This document shows positions 46,039 to 54,379 of a DNA stretch of 64,000 nucleotides, in pieces. The notes beneath the pieces were generated by a model. That model saw nothing but the letters and a program-made list of their open reading frames with translations, was not told the DNA's origin and did no database searches. The stretch's first letter is position 1, and each line of letters begins with the position of its first letter. Source of the stretch: Rhizobium leguminosarum (lineage in GTDB: Bacteria; Pseudomonadota; Alphaproteobacteria; Rhizobiales; Rhizobiaceae); the NCBI RefSeq assembly GCF_002953715.1, contig NZ_CP025012.1, positions 2,666,001 through 2,730,000 on the forward strand. Direction: 5' to 3'. The translations under genes were made by a program, and so were the position numbers.

Positions 46039-46971
46039 GTGGCATCCTATTCGATTGACGATGCGATCCGGGAACTTGCGCCGGCTCTCGGCAAGGCGCC
46101 GGCGGGCGCGGTCAGCGGCGAATGGACAGCCACCACGATGCAGGCGGGGCATTCCTCCCGGACGGGCGGTTACCGCGATGCCGAAGGAAACTATGTCCCG
46201 GAGGCATCCCGGCATCCACTCGATATCATCTCCGATGTCGTCGAAAAGCTGGGTGCATCAGGGGTGCCCCCCTTTAACAAGGTGATAATCCGCTGGAAGA
46301 AGCCGAAGTTTCCATTCATGCGGGGAGAGATCACACTCGAAACCGATTATGATCGAACGATCGTGCCGCGCGGCCCCGACGACCCGATCTACGAAACCGC
46401 AGCCGCTGCGCGGCGCGTCTTCTGGCAGAGCCACGGTACAGTCCAGGAGGACTTTGCCGCTGAGCGCGGAACGGCCAACATTCACGCCCAGACGAAATGG
46501 TTCGGCCCGCATCGCCGCATCCTCGCCATCCATGCGCCGGGAAGGCTGACTCTTGCCACCGACGGGCTGTCGACCCCCTGGGCCGGCATATCCGAGCCGG
46601 AGAACGGCGTCGAGTGCGAGCTTTTCATGGAATTCGACGCCGCGAGACTGGATGCGGCCGGAATCGAAAACTGGGCGAACCTGTTGATCAACATCGGCGA
46701 CCTCGTGGCAGACGGTTATCGCGTCGCTCGCGATGTCGAGAAGCACGGCGCCATCCTGTTCTGCCGGCTGACCGAAGATTACCGCCCGATGACCCGCATC
46801 ATGCTCAGCCGCGACGCAGGCCGGATCGACAGTCTGCCTTTCGGCTCCGTACCGCTGATCCGGGCAACGCCGATCGCGGAAAGCGAAATCGAGGGGCAGG
46901 ACCTTTCCGACGACTGGGGCGCTGCAGCCGCCCGCAAAGCCCTGGCCAAACGCGGCATCGGCAGTAGTTGA
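46039..46971 (+). CDS. Uncharacterised protein with weak Sufu-like C-terminal part
   Basis: A 310-residue protein from GTG 46039 (GGAGGG four bases upstream); a longer frame from TTG 45952 has no good ribosome binding site. The middle (RRILAIHAPGRLTLATDGLSTPWAG and VECELFMEFD) faintly resembles suppressor-of-fused-like domains, found in bacteria among polymorphic-toxin immunity proteins. No signal peptide or membrane span. I do not recognise it with confidence. Confidence 0.65.
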   Translation: MASYSIDDAIRELAPALGKAPAGAVSGEWTATTMQAGHSSRTGGYRDAEGNYVPEASRHPLDIISDVVEKLGASGVPPFNKVIIRWKKPKFPFMRGEITLETDYDRTIVPRGPDDPIYETAAAARRVFWQSHGTVQEDFAAERGTANIHAQTKWFGPHRRILAIHAPGRLTLATDGLSTPWAGISEPENGVECELFMEFDAARLDAAGIENWANLLINIGDLVADGYRVARDVEKHGAILFCRLTEDYRPMTRIMLSRDAGRIDSLPFGSVPLIRATPIAESEIEGQDLSDDWGAAAARKALAKRGIGSS

Positions 46972-47017
46972 TGTCGCCGATGCCGGACGGTTGTCGTCCG
47001 GCCGGCGCGATCTTGCG

Positions 47018-47461
47018 CTATTCCTGGATGTCGGGTTCGACGACCCTGGCGAGGTTTCGCAGCGACTCCTGCCAGCCGAGATAACAAGCCTCGGGCGGAA
47101 TGACATCAGGCACACCTGCCTGCACGATATCCACCTCGGTGCCGACCGAAACCTTCTTCAGCGTCACGCTGACTTCCATTTCGCCAGGCAGGTTGGGGTC
47201 GTCGAACCTGTCGGTGTAGCGCAGGCGTTCGCCCGGGACGAGCTCGAGATATTCGCCGCCGAACGCGTGGCTATTGCCCGTCGTGAAGTTGCGGAAGGAC
47301 ATTCTGAATGTGCCGCCGACAACCGGCTCCGAATGGTGCACGGTGCAGAGGAAGCCGTTCGGCGGAAGCCACTTGGCAAGCGCGTCCGCCTCCAGGAATG
47401 CGCGATAGACTTTCTCCGGGGTGGTAGCCAGAACGCGGTGCAGGCGTATGGTACTCGGCAT
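47018..47461 (-). CDS. SRPBCC/AHSA1-family protein
   Basis: A 147-residue START-like protein with the typical opening (ATTPEKVYRAFLEADALAKW), the GGTFRMSFRN strand and the closing LGWQESLRNLARVVE helix. The family binds hydrophobic ligands or acts as chaperone-like activators. AAGGA precedes the ATG at 47461. Stand-alone gene. Confidence 0.85.
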   Translation of the reverse strand: MPSTIRLHRVLATTPEKVYRAFLEADALAKWLPPNGFLCTVHHSEPVVGGTFRMSFRNFTTGNSHAFGGEYLELVPGERLRYTDRFDDPNLPGEMEVSVTLKKVSVGTEVDIVQAGVPDVIPPEACYLGWQESLRNLARVVEPDIQE

Positions 47462-47559
47462 GGTCGTGATCCTTTTTGGATTTACGGAATGGACGAACCT
47501 AGGACGGGCGTGGCTTGGCCGATCCGACACCGGATCGAATTTTTCTTCAAGAAAAATGC

Positions 47560-47667
47560 TTAACGCGTGTCGCGCAAAACTGTGCAGCGGTTTTGCGATA
47601 ACGATATGCGTGGAAACAAAGACCTAAAGCGCAAGGAGCGAATCTGAAAGATTGCGACGCGCATTAG
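47560..47667. repeat. RIME-like intergenic palindrome
   Basis: About 108 bases with two stem-loops: CGCAAAAC...GTTTTGCG (47573-47580 with 47590-47597) and AATCT...AGATT around 47641-47655, together with a GACCTAAAGCGC block. I recall this sequence pattern from the rhizobial RIME intergenic mosaic elements. Orientation and exact ends are uncertain. Confidence 0.6.
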
Positions 47668-47679
47668 GTCTATCGCGGC

Positions 47680-48093
47680 TCAGCCAGGCATGCCATCGAA
47701 CTGCGGAAGATCGAGCGGCCTTGCCCAGGCCAGCCGGCGCCGGGTGAACATTTCGACCCCAGGCTTGATCAACTCGGGCCGGTCGAGGCTGCCGAGCGTC
47801 ACGAAGACGAGGCCGGGGAAGCTCTCGAGGTTGCTGCTGAATAACCTCGCGCCGCAATCGGGGCAAAAGTTGCGGTCGAGCCCCTTGCCTGAATCGGCGA
47901 TGTAATGAAACGCTTTCGGGCTGCCGCTGATCACGGTGAAATCTTCCTGCGGCACGGCGAAGAACGTGGCGGCCTCGCCGCCCGTTGCCCTCTTGCAATC
48001 CAGGCAATGGCAATTGGCGACAAAGTTCGGGTCCGTGTCGAAGGCAAATCTCACCGCGCCGCAGGCGCATTGCCCGGTATATTTCCTGGTCAT
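47680..48093 (-). CDS. GFA-family zinc-binding protein
   Basis: A 137-residue protein with the GFA cysteine pattern: CACGAV near residue 9, CHCLDCKRATG near residue 28 and CPDCGARLF near residue 77. The family includes glutathione-dependent formaldehyde-activating enzymes; for most members the substrate is unknown. Stand-alone gene between two intergenic repeat elements. Confidence 0.88.
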   Translation of the reverse strand: MTRKYTGQCACGAVRFAFDTDPNFVANCHCLDCKRATGGEAATFFAVPQEDFTVISGSPKAFHYIADSGKGLDRNFCPDCGARLFSSNLESFPGLVFVTLGSLDRPELIKPGVEMFTRRRLAWARPLDLPQFDGMPG

Positions 48094-48146
48094 GTCAGAT
48101 GCCTCCCATCCCGTGTTCGAACGTCGTGCAATTGGCTCTCCACCGC

Positions 48147-48235
48147 CTTAGAGCGCCTTTCGGACGCACAAAGGACGCCTAACTCTTTAACTCTTTCAAT
48201 CCTCGCATCGTGCTTTCCGACAATCGATTTTCGGG
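48147..48235. repeat. Dispersed rhizobial intergenic repeat, copy 2
   Basis: Contains TTAGAGCGCC, a GGACGCACAAAGGACGC block and an AATCGATT core. It resembles the segment at 16890-16951 in inverted orientation and looks like a common rhizobial intergenic repeat family. Confidence 0.45.
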
Positions 48236-48351
48236 CCGATGCGCTGGTGCCGCAGACGTCGTCGAAACCCGCCTGCGGCCGGCGTCGGCACAAGCCGAAT
48301 GAAGAGATCTCGACCTCCCTGGGCAGCAATCGTGCCCAGGGGCTGAAGTGC

Positions 48352-49044
48352 TTAAGCCGCGGCTTGCTTTCCCAAGGCATCAAGCAGCGTTCGGGCGCCC
48401 TGCTTTGACGAGGCCGGGTTTTGGCCGGTGATCAGCAGGCCATCCTGGACGACATGCACGCCCCAATCCGCCGTCTTCGAAAACTTTGCGCCCTGCTCTT
48501 TCAGGACGTCCTCGAGCAGGTAGGGAACGACTTCGACCAGGTGCATGGCCTCTTCTTCGGAATCGGTGAATCCCGTGACGGCCCGGCCCTTGGCGATGGG
48601 CTTTCCATCCGGCGCTTTCACATTCGTCAGGATGCCGGGTGCATGGCAAACGAGCGCCACAGGTTTTCCCGCCGAAAGCATGTCCTCGATAAGCGACAGC
48701 GCATTGCGGTCGTTCGTCAGATCCCAAAGCGGGCCGTGCCCGCCGGGGAAGAACACGCTGTCATAGTCCGCCTGGTTGATGTCGGACAGCCTCAGCGTGT
48801 TGGCGAGCGCACCCATTGCGGCCGCGTCTCGTTCGAACCGTCTCGTGTCTTCCGTCTGGAAGGCCGGCTCATTGCTCTTCGGATCGAGCGGAGGCTGGCC
48901 GCCCTTCGGCGAAGCGAGTGTGATATCGACCCCGGCGTCGCGGAAAACGAAATAAGGAGCAGCAAGCTCCTCGAGCCAGAATCCCGTCTTCTTTCCAGTG
49001 TTTCCCAACTGGTCATGCGATGTGAGAACCATGAGAATTTTCAT
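48352..49044 (-). CDS. DJ-1/PfpI-family (type 1 glutamine amidotransferase-like) protein
   Basis: A 230-residue protein with the nucleophile elbow VALVCHAPGIL near residue 131 and the upstream FFPGGHGPLWDL. It resembles the Hsp31-like subgroup, which act as glyoxalase III or protein deglycase/chaperones. The Cys and following His are both present. Stand-alone gene. Confidence 0.88.
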   Translation of the reverse strand: MKILMVLTSHDQLGNTGKKTGFWLEELAAPYFVFRDAGVDITLASPKGGQPPLDPKSNEPAFQTEDTRRFERDAAAMGALANTLRLSDINQADYDSVFFPGGHGPLWDLTNDRNALSLIEDMLSAGKPVALVCHAPGILTNVKAPDGKPIAKGRAVTGFTDSEEEAMHLVEVVPYLLEDVLKEQGAKFSKTADWGVHVVQDGLLITGQNPASSKQGARTLLDALGKQAAA

Positions 49045-49389
49045 TGCTCAGCTCCTTCAAGCCGGCCGGCGGACAACGCCATCGGCACCCGGATTTACGG
49101 TGAATACTGCCTGCAGATCTCATGCTGAAACCGGAGAGGACATAGAGCGGCTGCGCTGCGAAACAAGCTCTCCCGCACGGTGTTTGCTAGAATTGCTTTA
49201 GCCGAAGCCTAACCAGACAAACAGAGGTCGCGCGCGACATCCGTTCCCTGGGCTGAGCCGACAGATGTGTCAAAGGCATTTGAAAAGTCTGACCGGCTTT
49301 CCCGGCCCACGCTGGATGATGCGCTTGGCTTCCAGATCCAATTGAACAGCCTTCAACCACCATCCTGTTCTAAATTAAATAGTTGGAGC
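49045..49389. other. Intergenic stretch leading into a TetR remnant
   Basis: About 345 bases with no supportable gene. It would have held the N-terminal part of the TetR gene whose C-terminus survives downstream, but no helix-turn-helix coding is visible. Confidence 0.45.
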
Positions 49390-49689
49390 ATGTTGTCGTC
49401 CGAAAACCGATCACACTTTTCGGCCAAGGTGCTTTACGCACGCGGCCCCGCACGGGCGCTCGAGGTCATGGGCAGCGCTTTCGAACAATTTGCCGGCAAG
49501 AAACTGCTGCAGCTCTCCGATTCAACCGTCGCCGCGTCACAGTTCAACTGGCTGGTGATGGCCGATCCCGTTAACCGGGTGATGATGCTGGGCGATGCGA
49601 CCATTCCGACGAAGCAGGAGATTCACCGGCACGCCGAGGCCGCCGTCGCCACGTTCCTGGCGGCATTTCTGCATCCAGATCAGCGATGA
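49390..49689 (+). pseudogene. 5'-truncated TetR-family regulator
   Basis: The 99-residue frame matches the C-terminal ligand-binding part of TetR/AcrR regulators (FEQFAGKKLLQLSDSTVAAS, then FNWLVMADPVNRVMMLG and AEAAVATFLAAFL). The DNA-binding N-terminus is missing. It is probably decayed and cannot bind DNA. Confidence 0.65.
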
Positions 49690-49925
49690 ATGTCGCCCAG
49701 GTCCAAGCATAACAGAATCCGGCAATGACTGGAATTTCCTGCACCACTCGACATGCCGACGGTCACAAAGCTGCCGCTCAATCGTCAGCAAATCGCCCCC
49801 TTACCGCCGCACCGTGCCCTCTTAAAGGTTCCATCGTCGCGACCTCGCTTGGCCTTCGAGGGCTGAGCGATTTGACCGAGGCGGTCCTGCTGCCAACCAA
49901 ATCATGCACTTGAAGAGGAACGAAT

Positions 49926-50396
49926 ATGATCACTCGTTACACATCTGTCGCAACATTGAGCGCTGCGGCCTTCAGTCTGCTTGCTTTCAGCCCGGCATCC
50001 GCTGTCGACATGGCCCAGGCGCAGCAGCAGCCGGCACAGACGCAGCAGCCGGCGCAAGGCCAGACGCCGATGCAGGGACAGCCCGGCGGCAGCGGTGCGA
50101 CAGCAGCCGTCAGCGATCAGAAAATCGAGGCCTTCGCCGTTGCCTATCTGCAGGTCGACAAGGTGAGGCAGGAATATTCGGCCAAGATCGGCGCGACGAA
50201 GGACGAGACTGCCAAGCAACAGCTGCAGGAGGAGGCCAAGAAACAGATGGTCGACACCGTGAAAGCTTCTCCCGACATCTCTGTCGAGGAATACTCGTCG
50301 ATCCTGACGGCCGCGCAGAGCGATCCGGCTCTGGCCAAGAAAGTTCTGGAAAAAATCGGCACTCCGCCGCCGGGCCAGCAGCAGCCGCAGCAATAG
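49926..50396 (+). CDS. DUF4168-domain exported protein
   Basis: A 156-residue secreted protein with a signal peptide (LSAAAFSLLAFSPASA) and a Gln/Pro-rich linker. The DUF4168 domain follows (AFAVAYLQVDKVRQEYSAKI to YSSILTAAQSDPALAKKV). The domain is widespread and its function is unknown. A strong terminator follows. Confidence 0.85.
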   Translation: MITRYTSVATLSAAAFSLLAFSPASAVDMAQAQQQPAQTQQPAQGQTPMQGQPGGSGATAAVSDQKIEAFAVAYLQVDKVRQEYSAKIGATKDETAKQQLQEEAKKQMVDTVKASPDISVEEYSSILTAAQSDPALAKKVLEKIGTPPPGQQQPQQ

Positions 50397-50459
50397 GCTG
50401 CGCGCGGCGCCGTAAGTCGCCACGAATAGGCAGCGGACGCCTGGCCGTTCGCGCCGGAA

Positions 50460-50491
50460 GCAGAGCCCGCCATTTGCCGGGCTCTGCTTTT
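50460..50491 (+). terminator. Rho-independent terminator
   Basis: A 10-bp perfect stem (GCAGAGCCCG with CGGGCTCTGC, 50460-50469 and 50478-50487), 8-base loop, then TTTT. It ends the DUF4168 gene transcript. Confidence 0.85.
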
Positions 50492-50519
50492 CACCTCGCT
50501 ACATCGACGACGGGATCAC

Positions 50520-50906
50520 TCAATATTCTGAGCCGCTGTTGTTGTTCAGATCGTGCCGTTCGGTTCCCGCCAGCGGAGGATTGAAGATGCTGACGAGAAT
50601 AAGGTCCTGATCCTTGCCGCCGCGCAGATAATGGCGGTCGTGCTTGTCCAGCACATAGATATCACCGGCGCGGATCGGAAAGACGTTGCCGTCCATATCC
50701 TCCACTTCGCCCTCGCCCTTGATGCAATAGCAGGCCTCCAGGTGATTGCGGTATTGAAGCAAGGCCTCGCTATTGGCGCGAACGACGGTATGGCAAACCG
50801 TAAAACCCATGCCGTCGTCTTTGGTCAGCAAGCGGTGGCTCGTGCCGTTGCCCCAGTCGACGAAACGCTCGGTGAGCTCCACCTCCTTCAGATTTCTGAC
50901 GAACAT
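50520..50906 (-). CDS. ectC: Ectoine synthase, solitary
   Basis: A 128-residue cupin-fold ectoine synthase ([60 protein letters not shown]), full length for the family. It closes N-gamma-acetyl-diaminobutyrate to ectoine. No ectA or ectB lies within the window, so the substrate must come from elsewhere or the enzyme has another role. It is divergent from a LysR regulator. Confidence 0.9.
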   Translation of the reverse strand: MFVRNLKEVELTERFVDWGNGTSHRLLTKDDGMGFTVCHTVVRANSEALLQYRNHLEACYCIKGEGEVEDMDGNVFPIRAGDIYVLDKHDRHYLRGGKDQDLILVSIFNPPLAGTERHDLNNNSGSEY

Positions 50907-51036
50907 CGCCTATTCTCCTGATAAATTATTGAAGATGTAGCGATGATTCATTTTTATCGCTCACGACAATTAGCTATTGAAATAGCTGATATTTTCAAAT
51001 GATGATTCTTGCGTCATCTGTGAGGAAATTTTACAA

Positions 51037-51915
51037 ATGCAATTGCCGCCATTGAACGCCCTGCGCGCCTTCGAGGCCACGGCCCGCCTGATGAGCCTTT
51101 CGAAAGCGGGTGACGAGCTGCACGTTACCCATGCGGCGATCAGCCATCAGATCAAGCATCTGGAGACCTGGCTCGGCCGCAAGCTGTTACAGAAATCAGG
51201 CCGCGGCGTTGCGCTGACCGCAGCCGGCGGCGAATATTACCGCGCCGTATCGGGATCGCTGGCGGCGATCGCGCATGCGACCGGCAACTTGCGGCGCGAT
51301 CACAACATGCGGGCCATCACCGTCGGCTGCATTCCCTCGATCGCATCTCGCTGGCTCGTCCCGGCCCTGCCCTCCTTCCAGGAGAGCGACCCCGATCTCG
51401 ACGTCAGGATCGTCTACGCGCGCGCCGAAGACCGCTTCGACGACGAGAGCCTGGACGTGCTGATCACCATGGGCGAGGATCTGAGCGGCGGCAGGGAAAG
51501 CCGCCTGCTCTTCTCCCGCCGCAACCAGCCCGTCGCCAGTCGCCATTACCTTGCCAAACGCAACTGGACGATCGACGACGTCTCGCTCGCCGGCGCCGAT
51601 CTGCTGCACGACGAATCCGTCGACGGCTGGAAGGAATGGTTCCGCAGGGCCGGCCAGAAAGCGCCGGAGCCGCTTCGGGGGCCGATATTCCAGGATTTCA
51701 ACATGCTGGCGACGGCCGTCATCGCCGGCCATGGCGTGGCGCTCTGCCCTGTCGAGGTGTTCCGCCGCGAGATCGAACGCGGCGATCTGCTGGTGCTTTC
51801 CGACATCGCGACGGCAGAGAACCAGGGCTATTACGTCATATCGAACAGCTGGGCGAAAAAGCCAGTCCGCCGCTTTATCGACTGGTTCATGACTGAGTGC
51901 GGATCGGGCGTGTGA
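51037..51915 (+). CDS. LysR-family regulator (GcvA-like)
   Basis: A 292-residue regulator with N-terminal winged helix-turn-helix (PPLNALRAFEATARLMSLSK; ELHVTHAAISHQIKHLE) and a substrate-binding-like C-terminal domain. The divergent spacing of 130 bases from ectC makes it the likely regulator of that gene. Confidence 0.9.
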   Translation: MQLPPLNALRAFEATARLMSLSKAGDELHVTHAAISHQIKHLETWLGRKLLQKSGRGVALTAAGGEYYRAVSGSLAAIAHATGNLRRDHNMRAITVGCIPSIASRWLVPALPSFQESDPDLDVRIVYARAEDRFDDESLDVLITMGEDLSGGRESRLLFSRRNQPVASRHYLAKRNWTIDDVSLAGADLLHDESVDGWKEWFRRAGQKAPEPLRGPIFQDFNMLATAVIAGHGVALCPVEVFRREIERGDLLVLSDIATAENQGYYVISNSWAKKPVRRFIDWFMTECGSGV

Positions 51916-52138
51916 GATCCCCTGCCCGCAGTTCGTCGAAGGGTCGCAGCCGAGACGATGGATGCAAATGGGTCGCGGTAATAAAGACGTTGCATAAGCC
52001 CATCCGAGCGCGAGTTGGGCAGAGGTTGGGGATTGTTAATCAGAAATGCCTAATGTAAATCTTGGCGTGCACAAGTTGTGCGGGAGCTGATTTGCTACAA
52101 TATCTGGTTATGACATGAGACTAGGGAGGGCCTCGGAC

Positions 52139-53794
52139 ATGCAGAAAATTCATGCGGCCCCCTCGGCGCTCGGACAAACAGAGGCAAAAGCTTCGAGCTC
52201 GATCGACCGGCTTTTGTTCTTTGACCGCGATTTCAATCCCGTCGAGAATTTGCTCGGCAATGAGCTGCCTGCTTCTGTCAAACCAGCTGCGTCGTTTTGG
52301 GAGCATTTTCCAGAATTGGACAAATCGGCAATTACGCTCGCCCTCCGTTCATTGGGCGACAGTGCCCAGCCTTTGCAAATATCGGGGGATCTTGGCGCGC
52401 CAGCGTCGCACGGACTGACGATCTATCGGATCGGAGATCTGTTTGCCGTGGTTCGGTCCGAGGAATCTGCCGACGATGAGCGCGCAACCCTTTTGCATCT
52501 GGCCACCCACGATCCGCTCACTGGATTGCCGAACCGACGCCAGTTCAGCGAGGACCTCGCTGTGTTGTTACGGGAGACCGCAGGCTCGAACGAGACTCTG
52601 TCCCTGATGCAACTCGATCTGGACGATTTTAAACCCGTTAACGACACGCTTGGGCATCCGGCCGGCGACAAGCTTCTTCAGCTCGCTGCAAGCCGCATTC
52701 AAGAGTGCCTTACCAGCGACGACAGAGCCTATCGACTGGCGGGTGACGAATTCACCGTCATATCAAGGGGCCTGGGACATCCCGCCAAAGGGCATCGGCT
52801 AGCAGAAGCTTTGGTTGATGCATTCAAAAAGCCCTTCACGATAGATGGCATCGCACTATTTGTCGGTACCAGCATCGGCATATCTGCTGCTCCACCGGAC
52901 GGTACAACTCCGGAGCAGCTGATGAAGGCGTCCGACGTCGCACTCTACGCCGCGAAAAAGGACGGGCGCGGTCGCGCAAGACCCTTTGATCCGTCAATGC
53001 TTGAGTTGCTGGAACAACGCGAACTGCTGCGCCGCAGCCTTCGCATGGCCTTGGTCCAAGAACAATTTTCTATTGAGTACCAACCCATCGCCGAGGGCGG
53101 CAGCATTGTCGGCTTCGAAGCATTGCTCAGATGGAACCACCCTCTACTTGGAAAAATCCCGCCAACGGCATTTATTCCGATGGCCGAGGCCGATGGAATG
53201 ATGCCGGAAATAGGTGCATGGGTTTTGGAGCAGGCATGTCGCGAGGCAATGAAGTGGCCGCAGAATTACATCGTCGCGGTCAATTTGTCGGCGGCTGAAT
53301 TCTTGACAAGCGGACTCACTGATCGGGTATCCCAAACGCTAGACTTGATCGGGTTGCCGCCCGACCGTCTAGAGCTTGAGATAACCGAAAGCGTGCTCCT
53401 TGAGCGGACCGTCAACAATATCGACACCCTGAATACTCTCAACGTGCTAGGGATACGAATCTCGCTTGATGATTTCGGGACCGAATATTCTTCCCTGAGC
53501 TATCTGAAGACATTCCCTTTCGACACGATCAAAATCGACAAATATTTTATCACCGACCTCGAAAGCGATCTGAAAGGCCAGGCAATCGTCCGCTGCATCG
53601 TCAACCTCGCGCATGACCTCGATATGCAGGTGACGGCCGAAGGGGTTGAGACGCCAGGTCAGGCGGAATGGTTGCGCAGTGTAGGCTGCGACAGACTTCA
53701 AGGCTATTTGATTAGCAGGCCGCTTCCGGTCGAGGCGATCGGCGAGTTCATCACCCGGGCGGAAACATCCGTAAGCCCTGCGCTACCACAGTGA
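52139..53794 (+). CDS. GGDEF-EAL cyclic-di-GMP protein
   Basis: A 551-residue cytosolic protein with a short N-terminal PAS-like part (residues 1-125). The GGDEF domain has AGDEF at residues 201-205, a permitted variant of the active site. The EAL domain has EALLRW at residue 327, EITESVLLE, DDFGTEYSSL and AEGVETPGQ. Both halves keep their catalytic residues, so it could make or break cyclic-di-GMP. GGGAGG lies nine bases before the ATG at 52139; an upstream ATG at 52115 is less likely. First gene of the six-gene signalling operon. Confidence 0.92.
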   Translation: MQKIHAAPSALGQTEAKASSSIDRLLFFDRDFNPVENLLGNELPASVKPAASFWEHFPELDKSAITLALRSLGDSAQPLQISGDLGAPASHGLTIYRIGDLFAVVRSEESADDERATLLHLATHDPLTGLPNRRQFSEDLAVLLRETAGSNETLSLMQLDLDDFKPVNDTLGHPAGDKLLQLAASRIQECLTSDDRAYRLAGDEFTVISRGLGHPAKGHRLAEALVDAFKKPFTIDGIALFVGTSIGISAAPPDGTTPEQLMKASDVALYAAKKDGRGRARPFDPSMLELLEQRELLRRSLRMALVQEQFSIEYQPIAEGGSIVGFEALLRWNHPLLGKIPPTAFIPMAEADGMMPEIGAWVLEQACREAMKWPQNYIVAVNLSAAEFLTSGLTDRVSQTLDLIGLPPDRLELEITESVLLERTVNNIDTLNTLNVLGIRISLDDFGTEYSSLSYLKTFPFDTIKIDKYFITDLESDLKGQAIVRCIVNLAHDLDMQVTAEGVETPGQAEWLRSVGCDRLQGYLISRPLPVEAIGEFITRAETSVSPALPQ

Positions 53795-53869
53795 ACAACC
53801 GATTTTCGCCGCGCCTTTAGCGATTGCATGCATCAACCTGACGCCCCAGGCAAAAGAAGGGAGGCTGTA

Positions 53870-54379
53870 TTGGAACAGGAAGCAGCTAGCTTCGATGACC
53901 ATGCTTTTGCGCCGATGGTATCGCTGGAACTGAACGTTGCCATGTTCAAATCCCGATGGCAGTTTTGCGACAGGATTACGGAATATCTCTCAGACATTCT
54001 CGGCCAAGGTCACAGCGATCCCGCTCGATATTCCAATTTTCTTTCCATCGCGACGAACGAGCTCATCGAACTTGCTTTCCGTTCAACGAGCGAGCCGGGA
54101 AGGATAAGTTTCAGTCTCTATCGGAGCGCCACAGTCAATCGGCTGAGAATTGCGTTTCCTGGCGAGGAAACATTTGGCCGCAAGCACGCCAATGCAAGAT
54201 CAAGCGAACGCCAACCTGTCCCCGGCGCCGGTTCTGGATACTTGGTGATGAAGTCCGACGGGACGGTTTTGCTCAGTGATTTGGCCGCAATATTCCGCGC
54301 CACGATCCGAATTGAGAAAGACGGCGGACAAGGGATACAAATCATTGCGGATTTCCCCTCGGCTGAGGACTTCCGATGA
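53870..54379 (+). CDS. HATPase-like signalling protein
   Basis: A 169-residue protein from TTG 53870, which has AAGGGAGG five bases upstream; ATG 53828 has none. The segment SNFLSIATNELIELAFRS resembles the N-box of histidine-kinase-like ATPases. The late GAGSGYLVMKSDGTVLLS resembles their glycine-rich loop, though both motifs are degenerate. It belongs to the slr1658-like group often found with STAS proteins. It overlaps the following gene (ATGA, 54376-54379). Confidence 0.65.
   Translation: MEQEAASFDDHAFAPMVSLELNVAMFKSRWQFCDRITEYLSDILGQGHSDPARYSNFLSIATNELIELAFRSTSEPGRISFSLYRSATVNRLRIAFPGEETFGRKHANARSSERQPVPGAGSGYLVMKSDGTVLLSDLAAIFRATIRIEKDGGQGIQIIADFPSAEDFR

Noticed and set aside
52062..52081. 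Possible sigma-54 promoter before the signalling operon
   Set aside because: GG and TTG-TGC blocks are present but their spacing is two bases off the -24/-12 consensus.
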